64,000 nucleotides of DNA from assembly GCA_030015575.1 (NCBI GenBank), contig CM057338.1, positions 631,400,189 to 631,464,188 of the forward strand, read 5' to 3'. This document shows positions 1-12,906 of the stretch, piece by piece (within the stretch, counting starts at the first letter, position 1; each line of letters opens with the position of its first letter). The position numbers were made by a program, and so were the translations under genes. The notes under the pieces are model-generated. The model was not told the DNA's origin and ran no database searches. It saw only the letters and a list, made by a program, of their open reading frames with translations. Source of the DNA: Agapanthus africanus. Its lineage: Eukaryota > Streptophyta > Magnoliopsida > Asparagales > Amaryllidaceae.

Positions 1-169
1 TTATAGAGGTTGATGGTTCTTTCCTCGTCGCCTTCTTCCGTCAAAGATGGATCCACCTGAGGGTTCAACCTTCGGGCTCTTTCTCGAACTTTGAGAGAAC
101 TAGAATCTTCGGCTTGCTAAACCTTTGATCCTAGAGTGAGTAGAGAGTGTCTAAGGGGTGTTTTCTTTT

Positions 170-210
170 CAAGGAGAGGGATTCTCAACACATGAGAAGG
201 ATTCTCCTTG
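170..210 (-). other. LTR stem-loop in A2
   Basis: Outer stem 170-177 (CAAGGAGA) pairs with 203-210 (TCTCCTTG). Inner stem 182-187 (TTCTCA) pairs with 193-198 (TGAGAA) around a 5-nt loop. The same position in A1 and A3 keeps the inner stem but has a completely different, still complementary outer stem. Function unknown; the location near the transcribed end of the LTR would allow a role in RNA 3' end formation or packaging. Confidence 0.6.
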
Positions 211-446
211 AGCTTGAGGAAGAAGAAGATGAAGTGAGGAGAGAGAATGGTTTTGATAGAATGAGCTCTTTTTCTTCTTACAACCATAACAAAAAGAAAA
301 AGATATATCTAATTAATAATAATAATTCAAAATGAAATAGTTGATGGTTGTATTTGGAATGACCATTACCATCACTACATTAAATGAATGTAAGCAAGAA
401 TCAAGGAGCATCCTTGCAAAGTAATGATGATGGTCAAACATTCAAC

Positions 447-482
447 CATGGTCAACAAGTCAACCATGGTCAACAAGTCAAC
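447..482 (-). repeat. Two tandem 18-bp repeats with W-box cores in A2
   Basis: The 18-bp unit CATGGTCAACAAGTCAAC occurs twice in tandem (447-464 and 465-482). On the element strand each unit carries two TTGAC cores, the binding core of plant WRKY factors. It lies at the same LTR position as the longer TTGAC array of A1, so the array has been rebuilt differently in each copy. Confidence 0.7.
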
Positions 483-1890
483 AAAACCAACCATGACATA
501 ATTTCATTTAATTACTATTATTAATTGATATTTCATAATTCCATTAGGGTTTGGAAAAAGACGACTGTCAACTGTGCATACGCACCCGTTCCGAAACCCT
601 AATGAAAAACCTATTCCTCCGCCTTAAACAACTGTGCATACACACCTGCATTCTCGTTCCGAGGAACAAGAATACTGAGAGATAAAAGCAACCCCAAAAC
701 ATATACCAGTATCTGGCTCAAACCAGAGCCTGCTAGTATAATCCGTCCGGACTCCAAAAGTGCACAAGTGCACGGATGAGAACGAACCCTGCCGCAAAAA
801 CCATGCGACCTCTACTCTGTTTTGCCCAGAGGCGAATACCCACTGTGTGGGACTCTAAAGACTCAACACTACGCTGGCAGTGGGTTTAACCACAGACCGC
901 AAGCGGCACTAGCTGTGCGTAACGGTCCCCAGGTAGATGCCGACAAGAAGGCTGATGAGGTGAACCCCATCTGAACTCCTACTGAGTCTGAATGTGACAT
1001 TCTCCGTACAGTCCGGTCTGTTCGTCTGATACATCGCATGGCGGGCCTAGGGGGCGGTAAACGTCAGTCCCCTAATAGCGGTACAAGTCGTGTCGGAGTG
1101 AAGCCCAAAACACCCTGAGATAGCACTGGAAGCCTACCAGTATATCTCGCTTGCCCTGGCCAGGGACTACTCGTGTAATGGCTCTCCTAGACACAGCGCG
1201 ATGTCAACCCCCAATACTGGGAGAGACGAATCCTGTCTAACCGGCACTGCCTCCAAGTGCTTCGGGACTGCACCCAACTACCACCTGTTTGCACGACTCC
1301 TTTGAGCCGTGGTATGGTAGTAGTCAAAGTACAGTGGGAACACACTCGAGGCGAAGTGCCAGTGTCAAGTCAGCGGACTAAGCTGTACTCATGTCACCTG
1401 GGAACTGATAACTGACGATAGGTATAATACCAACCAGTCAGTTCCCGACAAGTCCTGTCCAGTGTACTCGTAACCCAACGAGCACCCGTATACTATCTCC
1501 AGTACGACGTACTGATGGCTGTGGGACAGACCATCTCCCACACTGGGATGAGAAGCGCATACGCTGGTCTACTCCGGAGTATCGATGCCCTGTCTCGATA
1601 GTCCTGCGACTAGGGACCTGTATAAGGATGTGCTTATAGATTACCCAGCCCCCACTAGTGTGACTGCCATCACAACGCTGGTAATCAAGCAAAGATCCTA
1701 AGGGCTCCACTAATGCGTATAGGTGATATACTAAAATAAACACATGTATATATTGAAGTAGAAACAAACCAAGTAGCATACTACTATATTGAGCAAGATT
1801 GTTTATACAAGGTGAATATCCCAAGCTTCCATTAAGTAATATACAAACTAGTATGATACAGTAATGGCCTCTAGGGCATATACACTAACA

Positions 1891-2435
1891 CTTATGTATT
1901 CCTTCCTCCACCATTCTCATTTGGAGATGGTTGAACTCACTTGAGAGAAAAGAAGATGAGAGTTTCATTCTTGAGAGTGTGGCATTCTTGATCTCATTTT
2001 CATGCTAGAAAAATGCAAGCACCATTTTTCTTATCTTGATTCCTCCATCATCTTCAAAGGCAACAAAATCCCAAATGAGACATAGCTTCAACCCTACACA
2101 TTCTACAGCAAATCTTGGACGCGTCGGCTAGCCTACTTCGCGCCCGAGTTGCCTCGGTATTGAGGTGGGAGCCCGTAAAAGATACAGGCGATGTGGTGCC
2201 CTTCCGACGAGGAGGCGACGACCGGAGTTTCCGCAGGAGATCGGGACGACGAGGAAAAGACCGGAGGACTCGGATCATTCGGTATATCTCTCACCCTTTC
2301 TCTTGTTAGCTAGTGTTGGTTAATGGTTACGATCCGGGTATATTGTCCGCGGTAGCACCAGTTTAAAAGTTTAGAAAATTTTGATTCCGCATTTTGTCCT
2401 CGGATAGACGGCCGGGGCGCTGCCGTGGCGCAACA
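1891..2435 (+). mobile_element. 3' part of a family C-like copia LTR (C2)
   Basis: From about 2100 to 2435 the sequence follows the end of the C1 LTR (61353-61730 read in reverse), including the segments around GGATCATTCGG, CGATCCGGGT and GACGGCCGGGGC. It ends CAACA where C1 ends TTACA. The segment 1891-2100 is less clearly alignable and is assigned by position. The LTR stops abruptly inside the B5 leader at 2435/2436, with CGCCT (2436-2440) as the likely target duplication. The left half is displaced by A2 and lies off the window. Confidence 0.7.
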
Positions 2436-3063
2436 CGCCTCACATGTGGCACGCCGTACTGCCCCAAACCCGAAGGTTCAAAGGGCAGTTCAAGACGGTC
2501 ACATAATCGAGTTAAGGTTTGTTGTCTTCTAGAGGGTCCATCGCGTTACTTGCACTACTTAGAACGTCGTTAAACTACGGAAAAATCCAACACTTGGAAA
2601 TTTCCCGACAGGGGAAAAGTTGGGTATTTATATCCGGTCGAACTTTTTAACAAATTCAAAAATTATCCGGAAAAACACTTAGACAAGGTTCGATAATCCG
2701 ATCGAAACATCGTTTCCCAATTTAACCCCAGAACACTCAACTTAAGAGCCAATTTAAAAATTCCCAGAAAACTCAGAATAATTAATCAGTAATTACTGTG
2801 CAAACACTTAGGGCTGACGTCACCAAAGAGCCGCGGAACCGCCGCAGAAGCTAGGCTTCTGCCGCGGTTCCGCCGCACAAAGTACTGTTCATGGGAAACT
2901 TTTTGCACCGTAATTCTTAGATTTCATTGCTGAATTTTTTAAGCATTTTTAATTGACAAAAAACCACAAATTTGGAAAAAGTCCAGAGAGCATTATCGGG
3001 TTAGGGTTTCGGGTTCGTTCGGACTTCAAACTCCGTCTATACTTCGCCTAAGGCTCTAGCTAA
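2436..3063 (-). mobile_element. Leader of copia element B5 (minus)
   Basis: Non-coding leader just downstream of the B5 primer site. It matches the B1 leader at 10786-11430 in reverse, including the CACATGTGGCACGCCGTAC segment. It is interrupted at 2435/2436 by C2, so the remaining leader and body of B5 lie left of the window. No coding sequence seen. Confidence 0.85.
2830..2876 (-). other. GC-rich leader hairpin of B5
   Basis: Two arms built on CCGCGGAACCGCCGC and GCGGTTCCGCCGC meet at AGAAGC-TAG-GCTTCT, giving a stem of about 22 bp with two mismatches. It lies about 200 nt downstream of the primer site, as in B1, B2, B4, A1 and C1. Confidence 0.75.
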
Positions 3064-3075
3064 GCTCTGATACTA
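3064..3075 (-). promoter_or_regulatory. Primer-binding site of B5
   Basis: Reverse complement reads TAGTATCAGAGC, one change from the usual TGGTATCAGAGC that pairs with the 3' end of initiator-Met tRNA. It sits directly beside the LTR end at 3077, which identifies that LTR as a 5' LTR. Confidence 0.8.
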
Positions 3076-3076
3076 C

Positions 3077-5284
3077 TGTAGGGTTCCTAGGCACAATATA
3101 GAGGTCTCACAAGGCATCAACCATGCCAATATAAAATTTTATGGGTGCCGAGAAACCCTAATACGGATCGTCGGCTAGAATTCTAGGCGAAATACGAATC
3201 TAGTTAACATTTTAACTAAAGGAGAGAGGCTACAACCTTTGTAGATCCGGTTCTCCACTTCCTTAGCTCCACGTGGGTGTCCTCTCGCTGTCCATCATGA
3301 ATCCCGAACTCATTCGTCGGCTTCATCGAAGAAACGGGCGAGCTAGGTCGTCGGCTTCGTGTCAAAGACGATCTACGTCGAGGCATCACAAGTTCAAGCT
3401 CCGACTTCACAAAGTTGTGAAACATGTGAAGAAAACACCCAAAACAACTTGGCAAGAGGTAGAGGGTGAAGAAATAGGAGGTGGGTTCACTTTAGAATTG
3501 GATTTCTCTCACTAGAACTCAAGTTGCCATTGATGGCATCAAGGTTTCTATCTTGAAGAAGAAGGAGAAGATGAAGCTAGTTTTATGATAAGTGTTTTTA
3601 AAATGAAAAGAAAATTCATACTTATCATAATCTAACAAGGGTTAAGTGTAGAGAATAAACCATGGTAAGTGGATGGGTTAGGGTTAAGCATGAAGACAAA
3701 ATGGTCTCTTTGGTCAAAGCTTCATGAAGCTTCATGACAAAAACAAACCATTTAATTTTCATTTATCCAATAAAATAAATAAAGAAATGAATAAATAAAT
3801 GATAAGGCAAAACCCTAATTATCATTTAACCATGGTTTAATTCTTCACACTTAACCAAATGATCAAGTATCATCAAACATGATACATAAATGTGCACAAA
3901 AGTATATCACATATACAACTTGCACATCAAGTGAGAAAATCCGTATAAAGTGAACCAATACTAGTTAATGCAAAGTAATATATCAAATAGATAATTATAC
4001 ATTAAATCATTAAATCAACATTTGATTCAATGATCCGGTTATGTCGCACATAACCGACTAGTATTCAATGTATCGATTTATCGAATCAATGATTCGATAA
4101 CTAGGTCATATCGAATATAACCAATCGAAACATTTATCGTGAGAATGAAATGCGGTATCACATACACGCATTATTCTCGCTCCCGCACATATCTCATATG
4201 CGCTCCTATTTCGTTTCGCTTGAGCCAGGAAACCTCTGTTTAGGACTCTAAAGACTCGTCAATACGCCGGTAGCAGATGATGATCATATCAAGCACCCAC
4301 AAGCCGCAAGCGGTCTGCTAAACGTAACGGCCATCCGGGTATTGAGCGATCAGAAGATCGACGAGCTAGCCCGCTCACACTCCTGTGAATCCAACCAGTA
4401 ACACTTACCGTACAGTCCGGTCTGTTCGTCTGATATGTCGCATATCAAGTCTAGGGGTGGTATACGTCAGACCCCAATAACCGATAAGTCGTGCCGATGT
4501 GAGGCTCATAACGGGTCGAGAAACTACTGGTAACACTTACCAGCAAATCTCTGATCAGCCCTGGCCAGGTACTTCCCTGTTACGGCCAATCGAGCACAGC
4601 GCAACATCAACCCCTAATACCGGGAGAGACGAAACCCCTCCTATCGCTCATTGCCTCCATGTGACTCGGGACTGTACCCAAAGACCACCGTTTTGCATGC
4701 CCTCATGGACGTAGTAAGGTGGAGATCAAAGCACAGTGGGAATCATACAAGACTCTATGACGATCTCGGGTCTACAGACTAACCTGTACAAGTGTCACCT
4801 GAGAACTGCCATCTGACGTGAGGTATAATACCATCTGGGAGTTCTCGGCGAGTCCGTCCAGTGTTCCCAGTCTCCACAGAGCACCCGTATACCATCTCTG
4901 ATGTCAAACACCAATGGATATGGGATTATCCATCGCCCATCTCATGGGTCGAGAAGCGTATACGCTAGTCTACACTGGTATATCGATGCCCCGTCTCGAT
5001 ACACCCACGACTAGGGACCTTGAAGGATGTACTTATGGACTACCATGTCCCCACTAGTATGATCTGCATCACAATCCAGGTAGTCAAGTACACATCCTAA
5101 GGGCTTTATCAACATGTAACTATAAGACAGTTTAAAGAGACAAGTGTACATGTTAAGATAAAGAGTAACCAGATAGCATACTATCATATCGAGCAAGAAA
5201 GTCATCTCTATATATGTCCAAGCATCCAATATAATATACATCATCTGTACAATACTGGCCACTAGGGCATACATACAACTAACA
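3077..5284 (-). mobile_element. 5' LTR of copia element B5 (minus)
   Basis: A complete 2208 bp LTR running, on the minus strand, from TGTTAGTTGTATGTATGCCC at 5284 to CCCTACA at 3077. It belongs to the same family as the B1 and B2 LTRs. The right flank continues the B4 leader (5285 on), so B5 inserted there; TATAA (5285-5289) should be one copy of its target duplication, with the other off the window. Open reading frames inside are LTR sequence. Confidence 0.92.
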
Positions 5285-6502
5285 TATAATATATCATATA
5301 TACTATATACAGTATCTATCACAGAACATCACATGATCACATCACAGATATCGCAGCAGAAGAAACATATGAAATATTGGATATACTAGGACGTCCGTGT
5401 TTTCAATACGAGCCAGTATAAAACACGGATTCCACGGTCGCGATGAATAGCCAAACCCACACCCCTAGACCCCTACGAGAGCGGCAAGCAACCCTACCAA
5501 TTCTAGAGTTAGGAGACCCGGACTCGACTCCTCGAGTTGTTCTCCCACTGGACTCCAGAACCCGGTTACTTGTGCTCCCCTCCTTGGGTCTATCCTAGTG
5601 CGGAAAAGTAAATAATATACAAACGGTGACATCTTCCGCAACCTGGAAGTGCCCCAATAAAAAAATATTACATACAAGTTTTTACATGAATGAAAATGAA
5701 AAAACACTCATCTCACATAAAAAAAACCCGGCTATTCAAACACGCCGATCCAATATAACATATCCAGCAACACATAACATCACATGTCATCAACGTAAGT
5801 AAATAGCGCATCCCAATTGTCGTTGACATATAGCAACGAAACCGGCGATATCACATATTACACTTACGGTCACAGAAAAGAAAGTGTAAAACTACAACAG
5901 TTGGAATCCGCAACATCCTCAGACATCGCATGCCTGACTAGATGAATTCCTTAGACATCGCATGCCTAACAATTATAAACCCCATATTTTAGTCTCATTA
6001 TCGAAAACCCTTTTCAATATCAAGTCGGGCAATTCAACAAGATTCCCGACATCCTGATCGAATGCTCGTCGCAAACTTTAGTCGGCGGCCGCACCCCCGA
6101 CGCCGTCGACGAAGTGCACCAAGGCGGAACACCGCTGCCGCGAGCACCCGAACGGATGCTTTCGGCGACGGGGTTCTCCTACAGTCACTTGGTCGGGGCT
6201 AAGGGGTGTAGCTTTCTATTAAGTTTATCCGGTGAGTATCCGCGTACGCTACGTGATTGCGACGGACTTTTGATCACATCAAAATTCCGTGGCAACCGAT
6301 CAAGTGAGACTAAACTGCTATGTTTATAACATTCATTCAGTTATCTCATAACTTTTTGTGAATTCCAATTATTGTATCACATTCCGAATAAGATAGAAAA
6401 TGTTAAACTTTCCGATCGAACAATCGAACACCCAAGTTTTCCCGATCAACTGAATGAAATAAGTTCAAAGACATTCACTTCATGCCTCAGTACCAACGGT
6501 CC
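5285..6502 (-). mobile_element. Distal leader of copia element B4 (minus)
   Basis: Matches the B1 leader at about 11440-12670 in reverse, for example the segments around GAATTCACAAAAAG, the run of CATGCGATGTC and the block near GGATAGACCCAAGGAGGGG. It is the continuation of 21581-22238: the two pieces join exactly across the GGTCC target duplication of G1. Short open frames here, such as minus 5465-5707, recur in the other B leaders but contain no recognisable domain. Confidence 0.88.
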
Positions 6503-8558
6503 TGTCACGGCCCGAAAGTACGGAACATGACCGGCACTTAAACTACGAACGTCTCGAGACGTACGTAATCTAAGTAAACCGAAAACCCAGAAATCCAAAC
6601 CAAGAAAAGTAGTAGAGTGCAGGAAAAACCAACTTAAAGCAAGTAATTTCAATAGCATAAGCCGAATTATGCGGTTTTTAAAACATCAAAAATTTACTGA
6701 AAATTTTGGCAGAGTCTCCTTTGTAAATACTGGCCCCCAAACGGGATACAACATGAATAGTATACGAAATCAAGAAAAAAGGCATCCCCAAGCGGAAGCT
6801 AGCTCTTCGTCAATCGACGGTCACAACCACACAAGCAATATAATATACAACGCCAACGGCGAGGATCAAAATTCAAAAGGAAACTCAAACCACAAGAAAA
6901 CCACAGAAATATAACGTGCGGCTCTAAGGTCGAAGGAATAACATCACTGGTCTCTATCTCAAAATAAATACATGTCTGGTTGATGGAACTTCTAGATACA
7001 ACAAAGTAATAATATACAAGTTATATAATGGGGGGTACGATACAAGAAAAACCCACCTACTAGCAAGTCACCCGAATGAAACTGAGCCCGCAAAGCCGTA
7101 ATGAAACCTGTACGGCAAACCTGCAAGAAACTGGGGCACAACGGGGGTGAGTTGCCAACTCGTGAATAGAAAAACATCTACGAAAAGAAATCGCATAAAT
7201 AACGCAACCTAGGTCAATGATCATAATATATCCTCAAAAACGTATATAACATGCAGCCTAACAATGGCTAGGGTAAATATCTAACCCGAGTGTAAACTCA
7301 TATGCCCGTGTCAGTGCCTCAGGTAGCAATATATCATATGGATGATGTATGAATGCATGAAACAGAATGCATGTACTGAATAAAACCGGTTTCATAAATC
7401 AGTGAGATTTCTGTATTTTAAAAGAAATGAGGTACCATATATGAAATCAGCATAAAACAGTGCCCAGCATCGACACAAAACAAGTGTCCAAATACCTCGA
7501 TATCTCTGTGTCACAATCTATGTACCTCAAGTCTCAATCTCAATGTCTCAATCACAATATCTAGGGCGCCGTCAGTCCAGACCGGCCCCTACCATCCATC
7601 TCAAGACCACGACGGTATCCTCCGGATATCCGACGCGTCGGGTAATATCACCGGTAAGTAGTGCTCCCCTGCCAGGCTCACATCGTCATCATCACGCGCT
7701 TCTTGCCCCGGGGTACATTACCGGGTCCACCATGTACCCGAAACGGTTCATCCGTCCCCTCGAATCGGGTCTCAAAATCCATCAGCAAACTCATGGTGGA
7801 CGACTCATTCATCATGGGAAAACCGCACTTTTTTATTTTAAAAGAGAGAAAAGGTTTATTTATGTTTTTGCGGTTTTCCTCCAAATCCAGAAAATCTCAT
7901 GGAAATCCGAATCCCAAACCTCAATAATACGTAAAATAGTGAATATATGCATGAGAAACCATGAATGCGGCATAACAATGAATAACAGTATGCATGAAGT
8001 AGCAGGTAATAACTACAATGTCTAAACTAACATATGAGGCAAGTACACTAATATCATGTCAAATTACAAACTAACAAGCTAAGTCAAGCAATAATATTTT
8101 CTAAGGTGTACGTGACATGGCAATTACCGATGAAGATGTGTGTGAGCCGGCAAGTAAGTGTACGTGGCACATACGCATCATCGGTAATGGTGCTGGTGTC
8201 CTAACAGCATAATATCAACAATGCAATATGAAATAACAATGTAAGTATGCGATGCGGAGCGAGTAACCAAAATGAGCGGGAGCTAAATATTAAACACTGG
8301 TGCCATTTGAAATAACACGAATCGTGGGGTTTTGAAAATAGGGCTACGGCAGTTTTAAGAAAGGATACGTCTTTTGAAATATCCGTAGATCCCTTGACCT
8401 GTCTTTTAAAATACCCACGATCCGCTAGTTTTGAAATAGGTAGGAGTCTAATCTAATCTAATAACTAAATTAAACTAAAAGGCTAAGCTAACAAGCTGAA
8501 CTACAGGTAAGGAAACCTCCTATCATCTAAGTCGATACATATACATACCTGTATATAT
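6503..8558 (-). mobile_element. Family G gypsy-type solo LTR G1, 3' part (minus)
   Basis: The left edge reads TGTCACGGCCCG, the reverse complement of an LTR end GGGCCGTGACA, directly after GGTCC (6498-6502). The partner edge GTTACA at 21575 is followed by GGTCC again (21576-21580). Content matches the G LTR 3' part at 48480-49837 in reverse and the CGGTAATTGCCATG region of 52730-52820. B1 is inserted at 8558. No gene is seen; the longest frames (7543-8025) match LTR sequence elsewhere in the window. Confidence 0.82.
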
Positions 8559-10772
8559 TGTTAGTTATATGTATGCCCTAGAGGCCATTACTGTACATTG
8601 GATGTATATTGTAGTGGATGCTGGGACATATATAGGAAGGACTTTCTTGCTCGACATGATAGTACGCTATCTGGTTGCACTTTATCTTAACATGTATACT
8701 TTCTGTCTCTCTGATTACATGTTGATAAAGCCCTTAGGATGTGTACTCGACTTCCAGGACTATGATGTAGATCGTACTAGTGGGGCCTGGGTAGTCAATG
8801 AGTACATCCTTCATTGTTCCTAGTCGTGGGAATATCGAGACGGGGCATCGATATTCCAGAGTAGACTAGCGTATATCTTCTCGACCCATGTGATGGGCGA
8901 TGGATGATCCCATATCCATTGGTGTTTGACATCGAAGATGGTATGCGGGTGCTCAGTGGAGACTGGGTACACTGAACGGACTCGCCGAGAACTCCCAGAT
9001 GGTATTATACCTCATGTCAGATGGCAGTTCTCTGGTGACACTGGTACAGCTTAGTCTGTTGACCCGAGATCGTCATAGAGTCTTGTGTGTCTCCCACTGT
9101 GCTTTGATTTCCACCCTACCACGGCTCTACTGAGTCGTGCAAACAGGTGGTTTTTGGGTACAGTCCCGATTCACATGGAGGCAATGAGCGATAGGAGGGG
9201 ATTCGTCTCTCCCGGTATTGGGGGTTGATGTTGTGCTATGCTCGACTGGCCATAACAGGAAATCCCTGGCCAGGGTTGCAGTGACCTACTGGTAAGTGTT
9301 ATCAGTAGTTTCACGAATGTTATGGACCTCACGTCGGCATGACTTATCAAGCTACTGGGGTCTGACGTTTACCACCCCTAGGCGAGATATGCGACATATC
9401 AGACGAACAGACCGGACTGTACGGTAAGTGTTACTGGTTGGATTCACAGGAGTGTGAGCGGGCTTGCTCGTCGATCTTCTGATCGCTCAATACCCGGGTG
9501 GCCGTTACGTTTAGCAGACCGCTTGCGGCTTGTGGGTGTTTGATATGATCAACATCTGCTGCCGGCGTATTGACGAGTCTTTAGAGTCCTACACAGAGGT
9601 TTCCTGGCTCAAGCGAAACGAAATAGGAGCGCATATGAGATATGTGCGGGACCGAGAATAATGCGTGTATGTGATACCGTATTCTATTCTCGCGATGAAT
9701 GTATCGATTAGTTATATGCGATATAACCTAGTTATCGAATCAAGAATTGATTCGATAAGCCGATACGTTGGATACTGGCCGGTTATATGCGACATGACCG
9801 GATCATTGAATCAAGTGTTGATTTAATGATTTAATGTATAATTATATATTTGATATATTACTTTGCATTAACTAGTATTGGTTCACTTTAAATGGATTTA
9901 CTCACTTGTATTGCACATTGTATATGTGATATATTTTTGTGCACATGATTGTATCATGTTTGATGATACATTCTTTCTTGGTTTTGTGTAAAGTACTGAA
10001 CCATGGTTAGTTAGTGGTTAGGGTATCATTTCATTTGCTTATTCATTTATCTTTTTATTTATTTCATTTGAAAAGAAAAAGAGAAATGAATGGTGGCTAT
10101 ATTTGTTTTTAGTTGAAGATTCATGAAGCATTGACTTAGTCACCATTCTTGTCTCATGCCTAACCCTAACCACTCATCTAACCTAAGTTAAGTCTCTACT
10201 CTAAACCATGGTTGAAGATATGATAAGTATTGTATTTTCTTTTCTATTTTTATTAACTTATCATATCTTTTCTTCTTCTTCTTCATCTTGAGCAAGAAAG
10301 AGAAAGCTTGACCATCAATGGTGATTGATGGAAAAGTGTGAGAAATCCAAATCTAAAGTTTACCCACTTCCTATTTCTTCATCCTCTACCTCTTGCCAAG
10401 TTGTATAGGGTGTTTACTTCACAAGTTTTCAAAGCTTGGTGAAGTTGGAGCTTGTTCTTGTGATGCTTCGACGTAGATCATCTTCGGCATCGAACCGACG
10501 ATCAAGCCCGCCTATTCTTCGATGATGCCAATGCTTGAGTCATGGGTTCGATTTGGACAGCGGAGGGAGATCATCGCGGAGCTTAGGAAGTGGTGGACCG
10601 GATCTACAAAGGTTGTAGTCCCTTTCCTTTAGCTATATTTCCGTTTACATGCTTGCTTCGCCTTTTACTTCTAGCCAATGATCCGTTCTAGGTTTTCTCG
10701 GCACTGTATTTTCTAGAAATTGGCATGTTTGATCACTTGCAAGACTTCATTAGAGTGCCTAGGAACCCTACA
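8559..10772 (+). repeat. 5' LTR of B1
   Basis: Starts TGTTAGTTATATGTATGCCC and ends GGAACCCTACA, immediately followed by a primer site. Same 2214 bp length as 16740-18953. Confidence 0.95.
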
Positions 10773-10773
10773 G

Positions 10774-10785
10774 TGGTATCAGAGA
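10774..10785 (+). promoter_or_regulatory. Primer-binding site of B1
   Basis: TGGTATCAGAGA, one base from the standard initiator-Met tRNA complement, two bases after the LTR end. Confidence 0.85.
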
Positions 10786-10970
10786 CTAGCTAGAGCCTTA
10801 GGCGAAGTCCTGACGGAGTTAGAAGTCCGAACGAACACAAAACCCCGACTTGAAAATGCTCTCTGGACATTTCTGTAAAATATGGTTTTTTCGAAATTAA
10901 AAATATGCAGAAAATCCAGCAGGGAATTCTAAGAATTACGATGCAAAAATTTTTCATTGATACCTCTATT

Positions 10971-11020
10971 GCGCGGCGGAACCGCGGCAGAAGCCTGGCT
11001 TCTGCGGCGGTTCCGCGGTC
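10971..11020 (+). other. GC-rich leader hairpin of B1
   Basis: Arms GCGGAACCGCGGCAGAAGCC and GGCTTCTGCGGCGGTTCCGC fold back with one mismatch and almost no loop. It starts about 198 nt after the primer site. This is the conserved leader hairpin shared by six elements in the window. Confidence 0.8.
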
Positions 11021-12906
11021 ACGTGACATGATTGGACTTCAAACTTTGCACAGTAATTCTTGTTTTCTGGTGCTGGTTTTCCTGGGAATATTTTAATATT
11101 TATTCCAGAGTTTTATTTTCTGGGTTGTATTGGGGACTCGGTGTATTCGATCGGAATGTCTAATTTTTTGTCGGTCTGCTTTTCCGGGTATTTTTAGAAT
11201 ATGTTAAAAAGTTCGACCGGATATAAATACCCACTTTTTCCCCTGCCGGGAAATTTCCAATTTTTGGATTTTTCCGTAGTTTAACGACGTTCTAAGTAGT
11301 GCAAGTAACGCGATGGACCCTCTAGAAGACAACAAACCTTAACTCGATTATGTGACCGTCTTGAACTGCCCTTTGAACCTTCGGGTTTGGGGCAGTACGG
11401 CGTGCCACATGTGAGGCGTTGGCTTGACCCTTCTACGGCTGGACCGTTGGTACTGAGGCACGAACTGAATGTTGTTAGACTTATTTCATGTGTTGAGCTG
11501 TATCGGGAAAACTTGGGTGTTCGATTGTTCGATCGAAAAGTTTAGCATTTTCTATTTATCCGGAATGTGATACAATAATTGGAATTCACAAATAGTTATG
11601 AGATAACGGAATGAATATTATAAACGTAGCAGTTTAGTCTCACTTGATCGGTTGCCACGGAATTTTGATGTGATCAAAAGTCCGTCGCAATCACGTAGCG
11701 TACGCGGATACTCGCCGGGTAAACTTAATAGACAGCCTCACTCCATAGCCCCGACCAAGTGACTGTAGGAGAACCCCGTCGCCGAAAGCATCCATTCGGG
11801 TGCTTGCGGTAGCGGTGTTCCGCCTTGGTGCACTTCGTCGACGGTATCAGGGGTGCGGCCGCCTACTAAAGTTTGCGACGAGCATTCGATCAGTTTTTCG
11901 GGAATCTTGTTGAATTGCCCGACTTGATATTGAAAAGTGTTTTCGATAATGAGACTAAAATGCGGGGTTTATAATTGTTAGGCATGCGATGTCAAAAGAA
12001 TTCATTTGGTCAGGCATGCGATGTCTGAGGTGGTTGCGGATTCCAACTGTTGTAGTTTTACACTTTCTTTTCTGTGACCGTAAGTGTAATATGTGATATC
12101 GCCGGTTTCGTTGCTATATGTCAACGACAATTGGGATACGCATGTTTGCTTACGTTGATGACATGTGATGTTATGTGTTGCTGGATATGTTATATTGGAT
12201 CGTCGTGTTTGAATAGCCGGGTTTTTTTTATGTGAGATGAGTGTTTTTCATTTTCATTCATGTAAAAACTTGTATGTAATATTCTTTTATTGGGGAACTT
12301 CCAGGTTGCGGATGTTGTCACCATTTGTATATTATTTACTTTTCTGCACTAGGATAGACCCAAGGAGGGGAGCACAAGTAACCGGGTTCTGAGGTCCAGT
12401 GGGAGACCATCTCGAGGAGTCGAGTCCGGGTCTCCTAACCCTAGAATTGGTAGGGTTGCTTGCCGCTCTCGTAGGGGTCTAAGGGTGTGGGATTGGCTAT
12501 TCATCACGACCGTGGAATCCGTGTTTTATACTGGCTCGTATTGAAAACACGGACGTCCTAGTATATCCAATATTTCATATGTTTCTTCTGCTGTGTTTTA
12601 TCTGTGATGAGATCATGTGATGTTCTGTGACAGATATTATATATAGTATATATGATATATTATATAGACGTTGCTTATGTTTTACACCCGCGCTAGCCCT
12701 GCCCCGCTCTGCCGTTAGTTACCTAACCTAACGGTGCAGACAGGACATCGAGGCGAATGCGGATGGCATAAGCGTACGTTATATTTATCTGTGATGTTTA
12801 GGTGGACTTAAATGATGGGATATTCATTAATGAGATTAATAAAAGAAAATAAACCTAATTGATGTTGTGGAATCGAATTTCAAAATAAAAACAGGTAGCT
12901 ACAGTT

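Larger units (their letters stand above)
1..1890 (-). mobile_element. Family A copia LTR (A2), minus strand, truncated by window edge
   Basis: Read on the minus strand, the sequence from 1890 leftward starts TGTTAGTGTATATGCCC and follows the LTR of the complete element A1 for almost its whole length. The window edge cuts off about the last 280 bp. The right flank (1891 on) is not a polypurine tract, so this is either a solo LTR or the 5' LTR of a minus-strand element whose body lies left of the window. It is clearly older than A1, with many substitutions and a different U3 repeat array. Open frames inside it are LTR sequence rather than genes. Confidence 0.93.

Noticed and set aside
147..335. 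Lysine/glutamate-rich short ORF near the left edge
   Set aside because: It lies antisense within the A2 LTR, where A1 and A3 have CT-rich LTR sequence; low complexity explains the composition.
7543..8025. 160-codon ORF in the G1 LTR
   Set aside because: The stretch matches family G LTR sequence at 48480-48900 in reverse, where the frame is not kept. No domain is recognisable.
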